Of a stretch of DNA of 40,195 nt, positions 18,612-25,276 are shown in pieces. The notes beneath the pieces were generated by a model. That model was not told the origin of the DNA and searched no databases. It saw only the letters and a list, made by a program, of their open reading frames with translations. The first letter of the stretch is position 1; each line of letters starts with the position of its first letter. The translations under genes and the position numbers were made by a program. Source of the DNA: VRUE01 sp036557525 (GTDB lineage Bacteria > Actinomycetota > Thermoleophilia > Solirubrobacterales > 70-9); contig DATBHH010000079.1 in assembly GCA_036557525.1 (NCBI GenBank), positions 1-40,195 on the forward strand, read 5' to 3'.

Positions 18612-19595
18612 TCAGGCCGGACGGGCCTCCGGGTGCTCCCGATACCACTCCAGCGTCCGGCCCAGGCCATCGGGCAGCTCCACCTCCGGGCGCCAACCGG
18701 TCAGCTCGCGCAGCTTGGTCGAGTCGACGAACTGTCGGTCGATCTCGCCGTCCGGATTGCCGTCGCCGTGGTAGTCGGGCTCGACCCGTCCGCCGCCCGC
18801 GACGGCGATCAGCTCGACGACCTCTCGCACCGAGTGGGGGCGGTCGCCCCCGGCGTTGAAGGCCTGGCCGGCGGCCCCGTCCTCGCCGAGCGCGGACGCG
18901 ATCGCCAGATAGGCCGAAACCGCGTCGTCGACGTGGAGAAAGTCGCGCTCGGGGCTCCCGTCGGAGCGGATCTGGGGGCGGCGTCCATCCAGCACTGCGA
19001 CCACGGTCTCCGGCACCAGTCGCGAGAAGTTGAGATCGCCGCCGCCGTAGACGTTGGCGAAGCGCGTCACCGCGAGCGGCAGGCTGTAGGCCCTGGCGTA
19101 GCTGCGGGCGACGATGTCCGCGGCCGCCTTGCTCGCGTCGTAGGGGAACGAGGCGCGCAGCGGGAAGTCCTCGAGGTACGGTAGCTCGGGACTGGCGCCG
19201 TAGGCCTTGTCCGAGGAGGCGAACAGGACGCGCCCGACCCCCGCGCTGCGGCAGGCCTCGAACACGTTCCACGCGCCGCGCACGTTGACCTCGAGCGTCT
19301 CGAGCGGTGACTCGCGCGCGACGCCGACGATCGTCTGCGCCGCGAGGTGGAAAACCGAGTCGGCGCCGGCGACCGCCTCCCCCACCCCCTCGGCGTCGCG
19401 GAGGTCGCCCTCGACGAGCTCGACCTCGCCGCGGATCCCGAGCAGGTCGAGCCCGGAGGGGCGGATCCCGCCGATGTCGGCGGTGCGCGGGCCGGGGCGG
19501 TCGAGCACCCTGACCGCTTCGCCGCGCTCCAGAAGCGCCCGCGCCAGGTGCGAGCCGACGAAGCCGTGGCCGCCGGTGACGAGAGCCCTGCTCAT
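18612..19595 (-). CDS. rfbG: NAD-dependent sugar dehydratase/epimerase, CDP-glucose 4,6-dehydratase-like
   Basis: The 327-aa short-chain dehydrogenase has the NAD-binding GGHGFVG (8-14), the FASSDKAYG motif typical of RfbG-like dehydratases, the catalytic YDASK (Tyr152, Lys156), and RFANVYGGGDLNFSRLVP with DGSPERDFLHVDD in the substrate domain. With its neighbour (a glucose-1-phosphate cytidylyltransferase relative) it would convert CDP-glucose to CDP-4-keto-6-deoxyglucose. Exact substrate is inferred from the pairing. The ATG overlaps the rfbF-like stop (ATGA). A hairpin (GAAGCC, GACC loop, GGCTTC; 18594-18609) lies just past the stop without a T-run and may mark the operon end. Confidence 0.8.
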   Translation of the reverse strand: MSRALVTGGHGFVGSHLARALLERGEAVRVLDRPGPRTADIGGIRPSGLDLLGIRGEVELVEGDLRDAEGVGEAVAGADSVFHLAAQTIVGVARESPLETLEVNVRGAWNVFEACRSAGVGRVLFASSDKAYGASPELPYLEDFPLRASFPYDASKAAADIVARSYARAYSLPLAVTRFANVYGGGDLNFSRLVPETVVAVLDGRRPQIRSDGSPERDFLHVDDAVSAYLAIASALGEDGAAGQAFNAGGDRPHSVREVVELIAVAGGGRVEPDYHGDGNPDGEIDRQFVDSTKLRELTGWRPEVELPDGLGRTLEWYREHPEARPA

Positions 19596-20323
19596 CGCGC
19601 CGTCCCGGCCCCGGCCCACGCGGTCCACGGCGCCTCGCCCGATGCCCAGAGATCGTTGAGGACGACCGCGTCCTTGTAGGTATCCATGCAGTCCCAGAAC
19701 CCCTCGTGGCGGAACGCGCGCAGCTCGCCGTCGGCGGCGAGGCGCTCGAGCGGCTCGCGCTCGAGCACGCTTCCCTCGTCGATGTAGGCGAGCGCCTCCG
19801 GCTCGAGACAGAGGAAGCCGCCGTTGATCCAATGCTCGCTGCGCGGCTTCTCGACGAACCCGTCGACCCGGCCGTCGCCGTCGACCTCCGCGACCCCCCA
19901 CTGCAGGTGCGGGCGCACGACCGTCAGGGTTGCGGCCCGGCCGTGGCCACGGTGGAACGCGAGCTCGGCCTCCAGGTCCACGTCCGCGACCCCGTCGGCA
20001 TAGGTCAGGCAGAAGGTGCCTCCCCCGACCCGTTCGGCGAGGCGCGCGACCCTGCCACCGGTCGGCGTGTCCTCGCCCGTATCGATGCACTCGATCGCGA
20101 TCCCGCGCGGCCAGTCCTCGCCGGCGACGAACTCCTCGATCGCCTCGCCGAGGTAGCCGGTGGCGAGCAGGAAGCGCTCGAATCCCCGGGCGGCGTAGAT
20201 CCCGATCACGTGCCAGACGATGGGCCGGCCGCCGATCTCGACCAGCGCCTTCGGCACCGACTCCGTCCGCTCGCGCAGGCGCGTGCCCCGGCCGCCGCAG
20301 AGGATGACGACCGGAGGCTTCAG
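19592..20323 (-). CDS. rfbF: Glucose-1-phosphate cytidylyltransferase-like nucleotidyltransferase, probable CTG start
   Basis: The 243-aa protein resembles RfbF, which makes CDP-glucose from CTP and glucose-1-phosphate. Seen: the signature CGGRGTRL (9-16), VPKALVEIGGRPIVWHV, the metal-binding TYADGVADVD, WINGGFLCLEP and the C-terminal FWDCMDTYKDAVVLNDLW. The first in-frame ATG/GTG/TTG is the GTG at 20257, which would delete the essential nucleotide-binding signature. Reading upstream, the signature is intact and in frame, and the only plausible start is CTG at 20323, where CTGA overlaps the sulfur-carrier stop just as ATGA/GTGA/TTGA do elsewhere here. CTG 20326 is an alternative. Function call is good; the start is inferred. 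Confidence 0.82.
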   Translation of the reverse strand: MKPPVVILCGGRGTRLRERTESVPKALVEIGGRPIVWHVIGIYAARGFERFLLATGYLGEAIEEFVAGEDWPRGIAIECIDTGEDTPTGGRVARLAERVGGGTFCLTYADGVADVDLEAELAFHRGHGRAATLTVVRPHLQWGVAEVDGDGRVDGFVEKPRSEHWINGGFLCLEPEALAYIDEGSVLEREPLERLAADGELRAFRHEGFWDCMDTYKDAVVLNDLWASGEAPWTAWAGAGTAR

Positions 20324-20595
20324 CAGCCGCCGGCGACGGCGGGGAGGATCGTCACCTCGTCGCCCTCGTTGATCGGTGTCTCGAGGCCCTCCTGAAAGCG
20401 GATGTCCTCGCCGCTGACGAAGACGTTGACGAACCGGCGGAGGTCGCCGTCCTGGGTGATCCGCTCGCGCAGGTCGTTGTGGGCGTCGAACACGGCATCG
20501 AGCACCTCGCCCACGGTCGAGCCCGTCACCTCGAGCTCGGCCTCGCCGCCGGTGGCGGCCCGGAGCTGGCTCGGGATCTTCACGGTGACTGCCAT
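20320..20595 (-). CDS. MoaD/ThiS-like sulfur-carrier protein ending Gly-Gly-Cys
   Basis: The 91-aa protein has the beta-grasp pattern of MoaD, ThiS and CysO: VTVKIPSQLRAATGG, VGEVLDAVFDAHNDLRERI, FVNVFVSGEDIRF, and the C-terminus EGDEVTILPAVAGGC. Such carriers are activated as C-terminal thiocarboxylates on a Gly-Gly end. Here one Cys follows Gly-Gly, so a peptidase would have to remove it before activation, or the Cys has another use. The ATG at 20595 shares one base with the thrC stop (TGATG); a TTG at 20598 is better spaced from GGAGG and would add one residue. It lies between thrC and a CDP-sugar gene, under a SAM riboswitch. Confidence 0.88.
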   Translation of the reverse strand: MAVTVKIPSQLRAATGGEAELEVTGSTVGEVLDAVFDAHNDLRERITQDGDLRRFVNVFVSGEDIRFQEGLETPINEGDEVTILPAVAGGC

Positions 20596-21830
20596 CAAAC
20601 GGATACCTCCTGCTGCTCGAACTCGGACTCGAAGCTGTCGAGGTCGGGATCGATTTCGTGCATCTGGAACCTATCGCGAGTCGCGTCGAGGGTCTTCAGG
20701 CCCTCGCCGGTGATGTAGATCACGACTCGCTCTCCGGCCTCGAGCTCACCCCGCTCGGCCAGCTTCGCGAGGACGCCGATGGTCACCCCGCCGGCGGTCT
20801 CGGTGAAGATCCCGGTCGTCTCGGCGAGCAGCCGGATCCCGGCCCGGATCTCGTCGTCATCGACCGAGTCGATCGTGCCGTCGGTGCTGCGCGCCTGTTC
20901 GAGGGCGTAGGGGCCGTCGGCCGGGTCGCCGATCGCGAGGCTCTTGGCGATCGTGTCCGGCCGCTGCGGCTTGCAGACGTCCCAGCCTTCGGCGAACGCG
21001 GTCGCGACCGGGCTGCAGCCGTCGGCCTGGGCGCCGTTGAAGACCGGTTGGGAGCCCTCGACGAGGCCGACCTCGAGCCACTCGGCGAAGCCGCGCCCGA
21101 GCTTGGTGAAGAGCGACCCCGATGCGATCGGGACGACGACGCGGTCGGGCAGCTCCCAGCCGAGCTGCTCGACGGTCTCGTAGGCGAGCGTCTTCGAGCC
21201 CTCCGAGTAGTAGGGCCGCAGGTTGACGTTGACGAACGCCCAGGGCCGCGTTTCGGCGAGCTGGGTGCAGAGTCGGTTGACGTCGTCGTAGTTGCCGCGG
21301 ACGCCGACGAGGTTGGTCCCGTAGACACCCGTCGCGAGCAGCTTCTGCTCCTCGAGGTTGGCGGGGACGAAGACGTAGGACTCGAGGCCGGCGGCCGCCG
21401 CGTGGGCGGCAACAGCGTTGGCGAGGTTGCCGGTCGAGGCACAGGCGACGGTCCTGAAGCCGAGCTCCCGTGCCTTCGCCACAGCGACCGCGACGACCCG
21501 GTCCTTGAAGGAGTGGGTCGGGTTGGCGGCGTCGTTCTTGATCCACAGCTCGGCCTCGATCCCGAGGCGCTCGGCGAGCCGGTCGGCGCGCACCAGCGGC
21601 GTCAGCCCGGGCTCGAGCGGGTCGCCGGGTCGGCCGACGAACGGGAGGAAGTCGGCGTAGCGCCAGATCCCCTGCGAACCGGCCTGGATCCGGCGCCTGG
21701 CCTCGGCCGCGTCGAGGCCGGAGTGATCGTAGGCGACATCGAGCGGGCCGAAGCAGTTCGAACACGCGAAATGGGCGGCAAGGTCGTATTCCGCCCCGCA
21801 CTCCTTGCACTTCAAGCTCTCGATTGACAT
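20595..21830 (-). CDS. thrC: Threonine-synthase-like PLP enzyme with N-terminal zinc ribbon
   Basis: Fold-type II PLP enzyme; the family converts O-phosphohomoserine to threonine. The 411-aa protein has a zinc-ribbon pattern (Cys8, Cys11, Cys23, Cys26), the PLP lysine Lys109 in NPTHSFKDR, CASTGNLANAVAAHAA for phosphate binding, and TETAGGVTIGVLAKL near the end. Start ATG 21830 has only a weak AGGG eight bases upstream. A strong GGAGG lies further up but serves a 14-codon open frame that overlaps this start. An S-box riboswitch precedes it, which is odd for a pure threonine enzyme since SAM should switch it off. Annotation by similarity is threonine synthase; a homocysteine-forming role with the adjacent sulfur carrier is possible. 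Confidence 0.9.
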   Translation of the reverse strand: MSIESLKCKECGAEYDLAAHFACSNCFGPLDVAYDHSGLDAAEARRRIQAGSQGIWRYADFLPFVGRPGDPLEPGLTPLVRADRLAERLGIEAELWIKNDAANPTHSFKDRVVAVAVAKARELGFRTVACASTGNLANAVAAHAAAAGLESYVFVPANLEEQKLLATGVYGTNLVGVRGNYDDVNRLCTQLAETRPWAFVNVNLRPYYSEGSKTLAYETVEQLGWELPDRVVVPIASGSLFTKLGRGFAEWLEVGLVEGSQPVFNGAQADGCSPVATAFAEGWDVCKPQRPDTIAKSLAIGDPADGPYALEQARSTDGTIDSVDDDEIRAGIRLLAETTGIFTETAGGVTIGVLAKLAERGELEAGERVVIYITGEGLKTLDATRDRFQMHEIDPDLDSFESEFEQQEVSV

Positions 21831-21856
21831 CCGATCGTCCCTATGTTCGTCGTCAT
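21812..21856 (-). CDS. Possible 14-codon leader peptide overlapping the thrC start
   Basis: ATG at 21856 has GGAGG seven bases upstream, the best ribosome-binding site in the leader, and encodes MTTNIGTIGCQSRA before a TGA that lies 19 bases inside thrC in another frame. The GGAGG is part of the 3' arm of the riboswitch terminator, so ribosomes could load only on read-through RNA. It might feed ribosomes to thrC by coupling. Whether it is translated is unknown. Confidence 0.4.
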   Translation of the reverse strand: MTTNIGTIGCQSRA

Positions 21857-22022
21857 AAGAAAACCTCCGCCTTCTGTGGGGCAGAGGTCCTGATCGGACA
21901 TCCCCCACATCTTTCAGGCTTCTATGAGCGGCCTGCTGGAGTTGGCACCTCCCCTCGAACCGGTGGTCCGAGGTGGTTGCCGGGGCTTCGATGGGCCAGT
22001 CCCTCCACCCCTCTTGATGTGG
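21857..22022 (-). promoter_or_regulatory. SAM-I (S-box) riboswitch with intrinsic terminator, upstream of thrC
   Basis: P1 is CCACATC (22022-22016) with GATGTGG (21911-21905). The conserved core follows: AAGAG, GGTGGAGGGACTGGCCC, GAAGCCCCGGCAACC, GGTGCCAACTCC, P4 arms CAGGC/GCCTG and GAAAGAT. Presence of P4 inside the junction favours SAM-I over SAM-IV. The expression platform is a 9-bp terminator (ACCTCTGCC 21888-21880 with GGCGGAGGT 21871-21863, one G-U pair) plus TTTTCTT. An antiterminator pairs TGTGGGG (21909-21903, taken from the P1 3' arm) with CCCCACA (21881-21875). SAM binding should stabilise P1, release the terminator and switch the operon off. A poor -10 candidate (TACTCT, about 22045-22040) lies just upstream. 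Confidence 0.95.
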
Positions 22023-22137
22023 CGTATGTGTGAGGCGAAGAGTACCAGGGGAAATTTCGCCCGCTCCGAATTCGACCTGGCGTTTAACCTTGTTCCAACG
22101 ATGCCGTACGAGACCGCCGACATGATGAGCCAGAGCG

Positions 22138-23151
22138 ATGCCGAACCTTCCAAAACCACGGCTGCGTCGTTCTGCGCGGCGCGGCGACCTCGCGCCGGCG
22201 CCGGCTGAGCCTCAGACCCCCCGCGTCGAGCAGATCGACACCGCCGACCTGCGCTGGGTCAACATCGAGCGCCCGGGGGCCCTGGAGCGCGCCTGGCTCG
22301 AGGAGAACTTCGAGTTCCACGCCCTCGACCTCGAGGACGTCCTCTCGCGCAACCAGCGGCCGAAGATCGACGTCTACGACGACTACCTCTTCATCGTCCT
22401 CCACTTCCCGGTCTTCGATCCGACCGCGAGGCGGCTCGGGACGGGCGAGCTCGACCTCTTCGTCGGGCCCGGCTACCTGGTGACGATCCCGAACCAGCCC
22501 CTGCAGCCGGTCGAGTACCTGTTCGAGACCTGCCGGGTCAAGGAGGAGACCCGCGAGCAGCTCTTCTCGCGCGGCTCCGGCTACCTCCTCTACCGCCTCG
22601 TCGACGACAGCTTCGACTACTGCTTCCCGATGCTGCGCAAGATCGGCAACAAGCTCGACGCGCTCGAGGACGACATCTTCGAGGGGCGCTCCGACGAGGT
22701 CGTGCGCGACATCTCCAACGTCAAGCAGGAGATCATCAACTTCCGCAAGGTGATCCGCCCCCAGCGCCCGGTCCTCCGCGACCTCGAGCAGGTGAAGCAG
22801 CGCTACCTCGCTCCCGACCTCGATCTCGAGATCTACTTCGACGACATCGTCGACGCCCACGAGCGGATCTGGGACATCCTCGAGAACTACAAGGAGGTGA
22901 TCGAGGCGCTCGAGGAGACGAACGAGTCGGTGATCTCGCACCGTGTCAACGACATCCTCCGCGTCCTCACCTCAATCAGCGTCATCGTGCTGCCGCTGAC
23001 CCTGATCGCCAGCTTCTTCGGGATGAACGTCTGGCTCCCCGGCGGTGACCAGAGCGGCGGGCCGCACACCAGCTTCTGGGTGATCCTCGGCGTCATGGTG
23101 GTTCTGTTCGTCAGCATGGTCGGGTACTTCCGCCGCCGCGGCTGGCTCTGA
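22138..23151 (+). CDS. corA: CorA-family divalent cation (magnesium) transporter
   Basis: Pentameric inner-membrane channel for Mg2+ (also Co2+/Ni2+ in relatives). The 337-aa protein has a long cytoplasmic domain with acidic stretches and a stalk helix, then two C-terminal membrane segments (about 278-294 and 312-331). The signature GMN (295-297, in ASFFGMNVW) lies at the end of the first. The C-terminus ends in basic YFRRRGWL. Length is normal. It is divergent from the SAM-riboswitch operon, with 115 bases between the P1 helix and this ATG. I see no strong ribosome-binding site. Confidence 0.95.
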   Translation: MPNLPKPRLRRSARRGDLAPAPAEPQTPRVEQIDTADLRWVNIERPGALERAWLEENFEFHALDLEDVLSRNQRPKIDVYDDYLFIVLHFPVFDPTARRLGTGELDLFVGPGYLVTIPNQPLQPVEYLFETCRVKEETREQLFSRGSGYLLYRLVDDSFDYCFPMLRKIGNKLDALEDDIFEGRSDEVVRDISNVKQEIINFRKVIRPQRPVLRDLEQVKQRYLAPDLDLEIYFDDIVDAHERIWDILENYKEVIEALEETNESVISHRVNDILRVLTSISVIVLPLTLIASFFGMNVWLPGGDQSGGPHTSFWVILGVMVVLFVSMVGYFRRRGWL

Positions 23152-23178
23152 ACTAGTCGCCGCCTCCTCTGCTCTCGC

Positions 23179-23212
23179 GGGGGCCAAAGACGTCAGATTG
23201 CGATTGGCCCCC
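23179..23212 (+). terminator. Hairpin after corA, possible terminator
   Basis: Arms GGGGGCCAA (23179-23187) and TTGGCCCCC (23204-23212) make a 9-bp perfect stem with a 16-base loop, 28 bases after the corA stop. There is no T-run, so termination is uncertain; it could instead protect the mRNA end or belong to the repeat region that follows. Confidence 0.5.
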
Positions 23213-23218
23213 GCTCCC

Positions 23219-23396
23219 GCGTCCGGGGGCGGCTCGCCAACCTCGCTCCCGCGTCCGGGCATGGCCTGGCGAGAGCGGAGGAGGTGCGATTGATTCAGGG
23301 GCGGGCCGCGTCCGGGGGCGGCTCGCCAACCTCGCTCCCGCGTCCGGGCATGGCTTGGCGAGAGCGGAGGAGGTGCGATTGATTCAGGGGTGCGCC
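23219..23396 (+). repeat. Two tandem 89-bp direct repeats between corA and the HIT gene
   Basis: Units 23219-23307 and 23308-23396 begin GCGTCCGGGGGCGGCTCGCC and differ at about three bases (C/T in ATGGCCTGG/ATGGCTTGG, and near the end of the unit). Each holds GCGAGAGCGGAGGAGGTGCG; a partial inverted copy of this lies at 23160-23178, and a diverged copy (6316-6349) encodes the end of CarB. No open frame fits. This repeat block plus flanks is all there is in 23152-23420. Confidence 0.9.
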
Positions 23397-23420
23397 GCGT
23401 CTCTCTTAGGATGCCTCGGT

Positions 23421-23909
23421 GTGGCCAATTTTCGGATCTGGGCGCCGTGGCGCCTCGCCTACGTGACCGACGCCTCGAAGGACACCGAGGAGGAGTGCAT
23501 CTTCTGCGCCAAGCCCGCTGGCGGTGACGACCGGGCGAACCTGATCGTCCACCGCGGCGAGCGCTGCTTCGTGATCCTCAACCTCTTCCCGTACACGAAC
23601 GGGCACCTGATGGTCGCTCCCTATGAGCACATCGCGAACCTCCAGGAGCTCTCCGACGAGACGGTCGCCGAGATGATGGCGCTCGCGCAGCGGGCGATGG
23701 CGCGGCTCGAGCAGGTCTACGACCCACAGGGCTACAACGTCGGCTTCAACCAGGGCCGCGCCGCCGGCGCCGGCGTCGAGTACCACATCCACCTCCACGT
23801 CGTCCCGCGCTGGGGCGGCGACACCAACTTCATGCCGGTGATCGCCGACACTAAGGTGATGCCGCAGACCCTCGAGCAGAGCTACGACGCGCTGGCGGGG
23901 GCGTTTTGA
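23421..23909 (+). CDS. HIT-family nucleotide-binding hydrolase/transferase
   Basis: HIT proteins act on nucleotide phosphates such as dinucleoside polyphosphates or nucleoside phosphoramidates. The 162-aa protein has the histidine triad HIHLH (122-126) in EYHIHLHVVPRW, a CIFC pair (26-29) with likely zinc-binding role, and NLFPYTNGHLMVAPYEH. Start GTG 23421 gives VANFRIWAPWRLAYV, the usual beginning of the actinobacterial HIT type; longer in-frame starts fall inside the 89-bp repeat and are rejected. TAGGAT eight bases before the GTG suggests a leaderless transcript (weak). It is first in a four-gene operon and overlaps the next gene by TTGA. Confidence 0.92.
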   Translation: MANFRIWAPWRLAYVTDASKDTEEECIFCAKPAGGDDRANLIVHRGERCFVILNLFPYTNGHLMVAPYEHIANLQELSDETVAEMMALAQRAMARLEQVYDPQGYNVGFNQGRAAGAGVEYHIHLHVVPRWGGDTNFMPVIADTKVMPQTLEQSYDALAGAF

Positions 23910-25276
23910 CCCTCGCGCCGCCCGGGATATTCAAGGCCTACGACATCCGCGGCGTCTACGGGACCGAGATGGACGAGACGACGGCGCTCGCGATCGGGCG
24001 CGGCTTCATCCGCGTCCTCTCCCGCCTTCGCGAAAAGCCGGCCGCCGAGCTGCGGGTCGGCCTCGGCCGTGACATGCGACAGAACTCTGCGTCGATGGCG
24101 GCCGAGGTCCGCGATGGCATGATCATCGAGGGGGCGACCGTGCTCGACGCCGGCATGGTCGCGACCGAGATGCTCTACCACCTCGTCGGCTCGCGAGAGC
24201 TCGACGGCGGCGCGATGGTCACCCCGTCCCACAACCCGAAGCGATACACCGGGGTGAAGCTGCTGCGCGAGGGTGCGCTGGCGCTCTCCGGCGAAGCCGG
24301 GATCGACGAGGTCCGTCGCGAGATCGAGGCGGGCTTCGGCCACGGCCCCGGCGGCGGCTCCTTCGAGGAGGTCGACATCTGGGACGCCTTCCGCGCCAAG
24401 GCCCTCTCCTTCATCGACCCCCGACAGGTGAGGCCGATGAAGGTCGTCGTCGACGGCAGCAACGGGATGGCGGGGCCGATGGTCGGGCCGATCCTGGAGC
24501 GGCTGGGACTCGAGCTCGAGCAGATGCACTTCGAGCCCGACGGGGAGTTCCCCGACAGCGGGCCGAACCCTCTGCTCGAGGAGAACCGACGCCAGATCGT
24601 CGACCAGGTGCAGGCGAGCGGCGCCGACCTCGGCATCGCCTGGGACGGCGATGCCGACCGCTGCTTCTTCATCGACGCCGACGGCCGCTTCTGCGACGGC
24701 GACTTCGTCTGCGCGCTGCTGGCCCGCTCCCAGCTGCAGACCCATCCTGGGGCTCTGATCCTCTACGACCCCCGCTCGAGCCGCGCCGTTCGCGACCTCG
24801 TCGCGGCCGACGGCGGGCGCTCGGACGTCTCCCGCGTCGGCCACGCCTTCTTCAAGCGCAAGATGCGCGACGAGGACGCGGTCTTCGGCGGCGAGGTCTC
24901 CGGTCACTACTACTTCCGCGAATTCTGGTGCGCCGACTCGGGGACGATCCCGGCGCTGCTGATGCTCGAGCTGATCTCGGTCGGAGGCCGGACCCTCGGC
25001 GAGCTGATGGCGGACTTTCGCTCGCGCTATTTCATCTCCGGCGAGATCAACTCCGAGGTCGCCGATCAGGCGGCGAAGATGGAGGAGATCGCCGAGCGCT
25101 ACTCCGACGGCGAACAGGCCCGCCTAGACGGGATCTCGGTCGACTACCCGGACTGGCACTTCAACGTCCGCCCATCCAACACCGAGCCCCTCCTCCGCCT
25201 CACGCTCGAGTCCCTGGTCTCGGAGGCTGACATGGAAGCCAGGCGCGACGAGCTCCTCGTCCTGATCCGATCGTGA
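23906..25276 (+). CDS. manB: Phosphomannomutase/phosphoglucomutase
   Basis: Interconverts hexose-6-phosphate and hexose-1-phosphate for cell-envelope sugars. The 456-aa protein has the phosphoserine loop VTPSHNPKRYTG with Ser108, the Mg2+ loop DGDADRC, the sugar-binding GGEVSGHYYF and the phosphate-binding RPSNTEPLLRL. All four domains of the alpha-D-phosphohexomutase family are present. The start is TTG at 23906, overlapping the HIT stop as TTGA; the protein then begins TLAPPGIFKAYDIRG, as expected. It could supply glucose-1-phosphate for the rfbF-like enzyme, but nothing here proves that. Confidence 0.94.
   Translation: MTLAPPGIFKAYDIRGVYGTEMDETTALAIGRGFIRVLSRLREKPAAELRVGLGRDMRQNSASMAAEVRDGMIIEGATVLDAGMVATEMLYHLVGSRELDGGAMVTPSHNPKRYTGVKLLREGALALSGEAGIDEVRREIEAGFGHGPGGGSFEEVDIWDAFRAKALSFIDPRQVRPMKVVVDGSNGMAGPMVGPILERLGLELEQMHFEPDGEFPDSGPNPLLEENRRQIVDQVQASGADLGIAWDGDADRCFFIDADGRFCDGDFVCALLARSQLQTHPGALILYDPRSSRAVRDLVAADGGRSDVSRVGHAFFKRKMRDEDAVFGGEVSGHYYFREFWCADSGTIPALLMLELISVGGRTLGELMADFRSRYFISGEINSEVADQAAKMEEIAERYSDGEQARLDGISVDYPDWHFNVRPSNTEPLLRLTLESLVSEADMEARRDELLVLIRS

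Noticed and set aside
19592..20257. rfbF-like protein starting at GTG 20257
   Set aside because: It would lack the nucleotide-binding CGGRGTRL signature that is intact and in frame just upstream.
21905..22022. SAM-IV rather than SAM-I class
   Set aside because: A P4 hairpin is present inside the junction, between P3 and the P1 3' arm, as in SAM-I.
21924..22208. Plus-strand small ORF over the riboswitch and corA start
   Set aside because: No motif, it overlaps a structured RNA on the other strand, and it is out of frame with corA.
23219..23396. CRISPR array
   Set aside because: Only two 89-bp units lie directly end to end, with no spacers and no cas genes.
23355..23420. HIT protein beginning upstream of GTG 23421
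   Set aside because: The added residues are encoded by the 89-bp repeat and do not resemble HIT-family N-termini.
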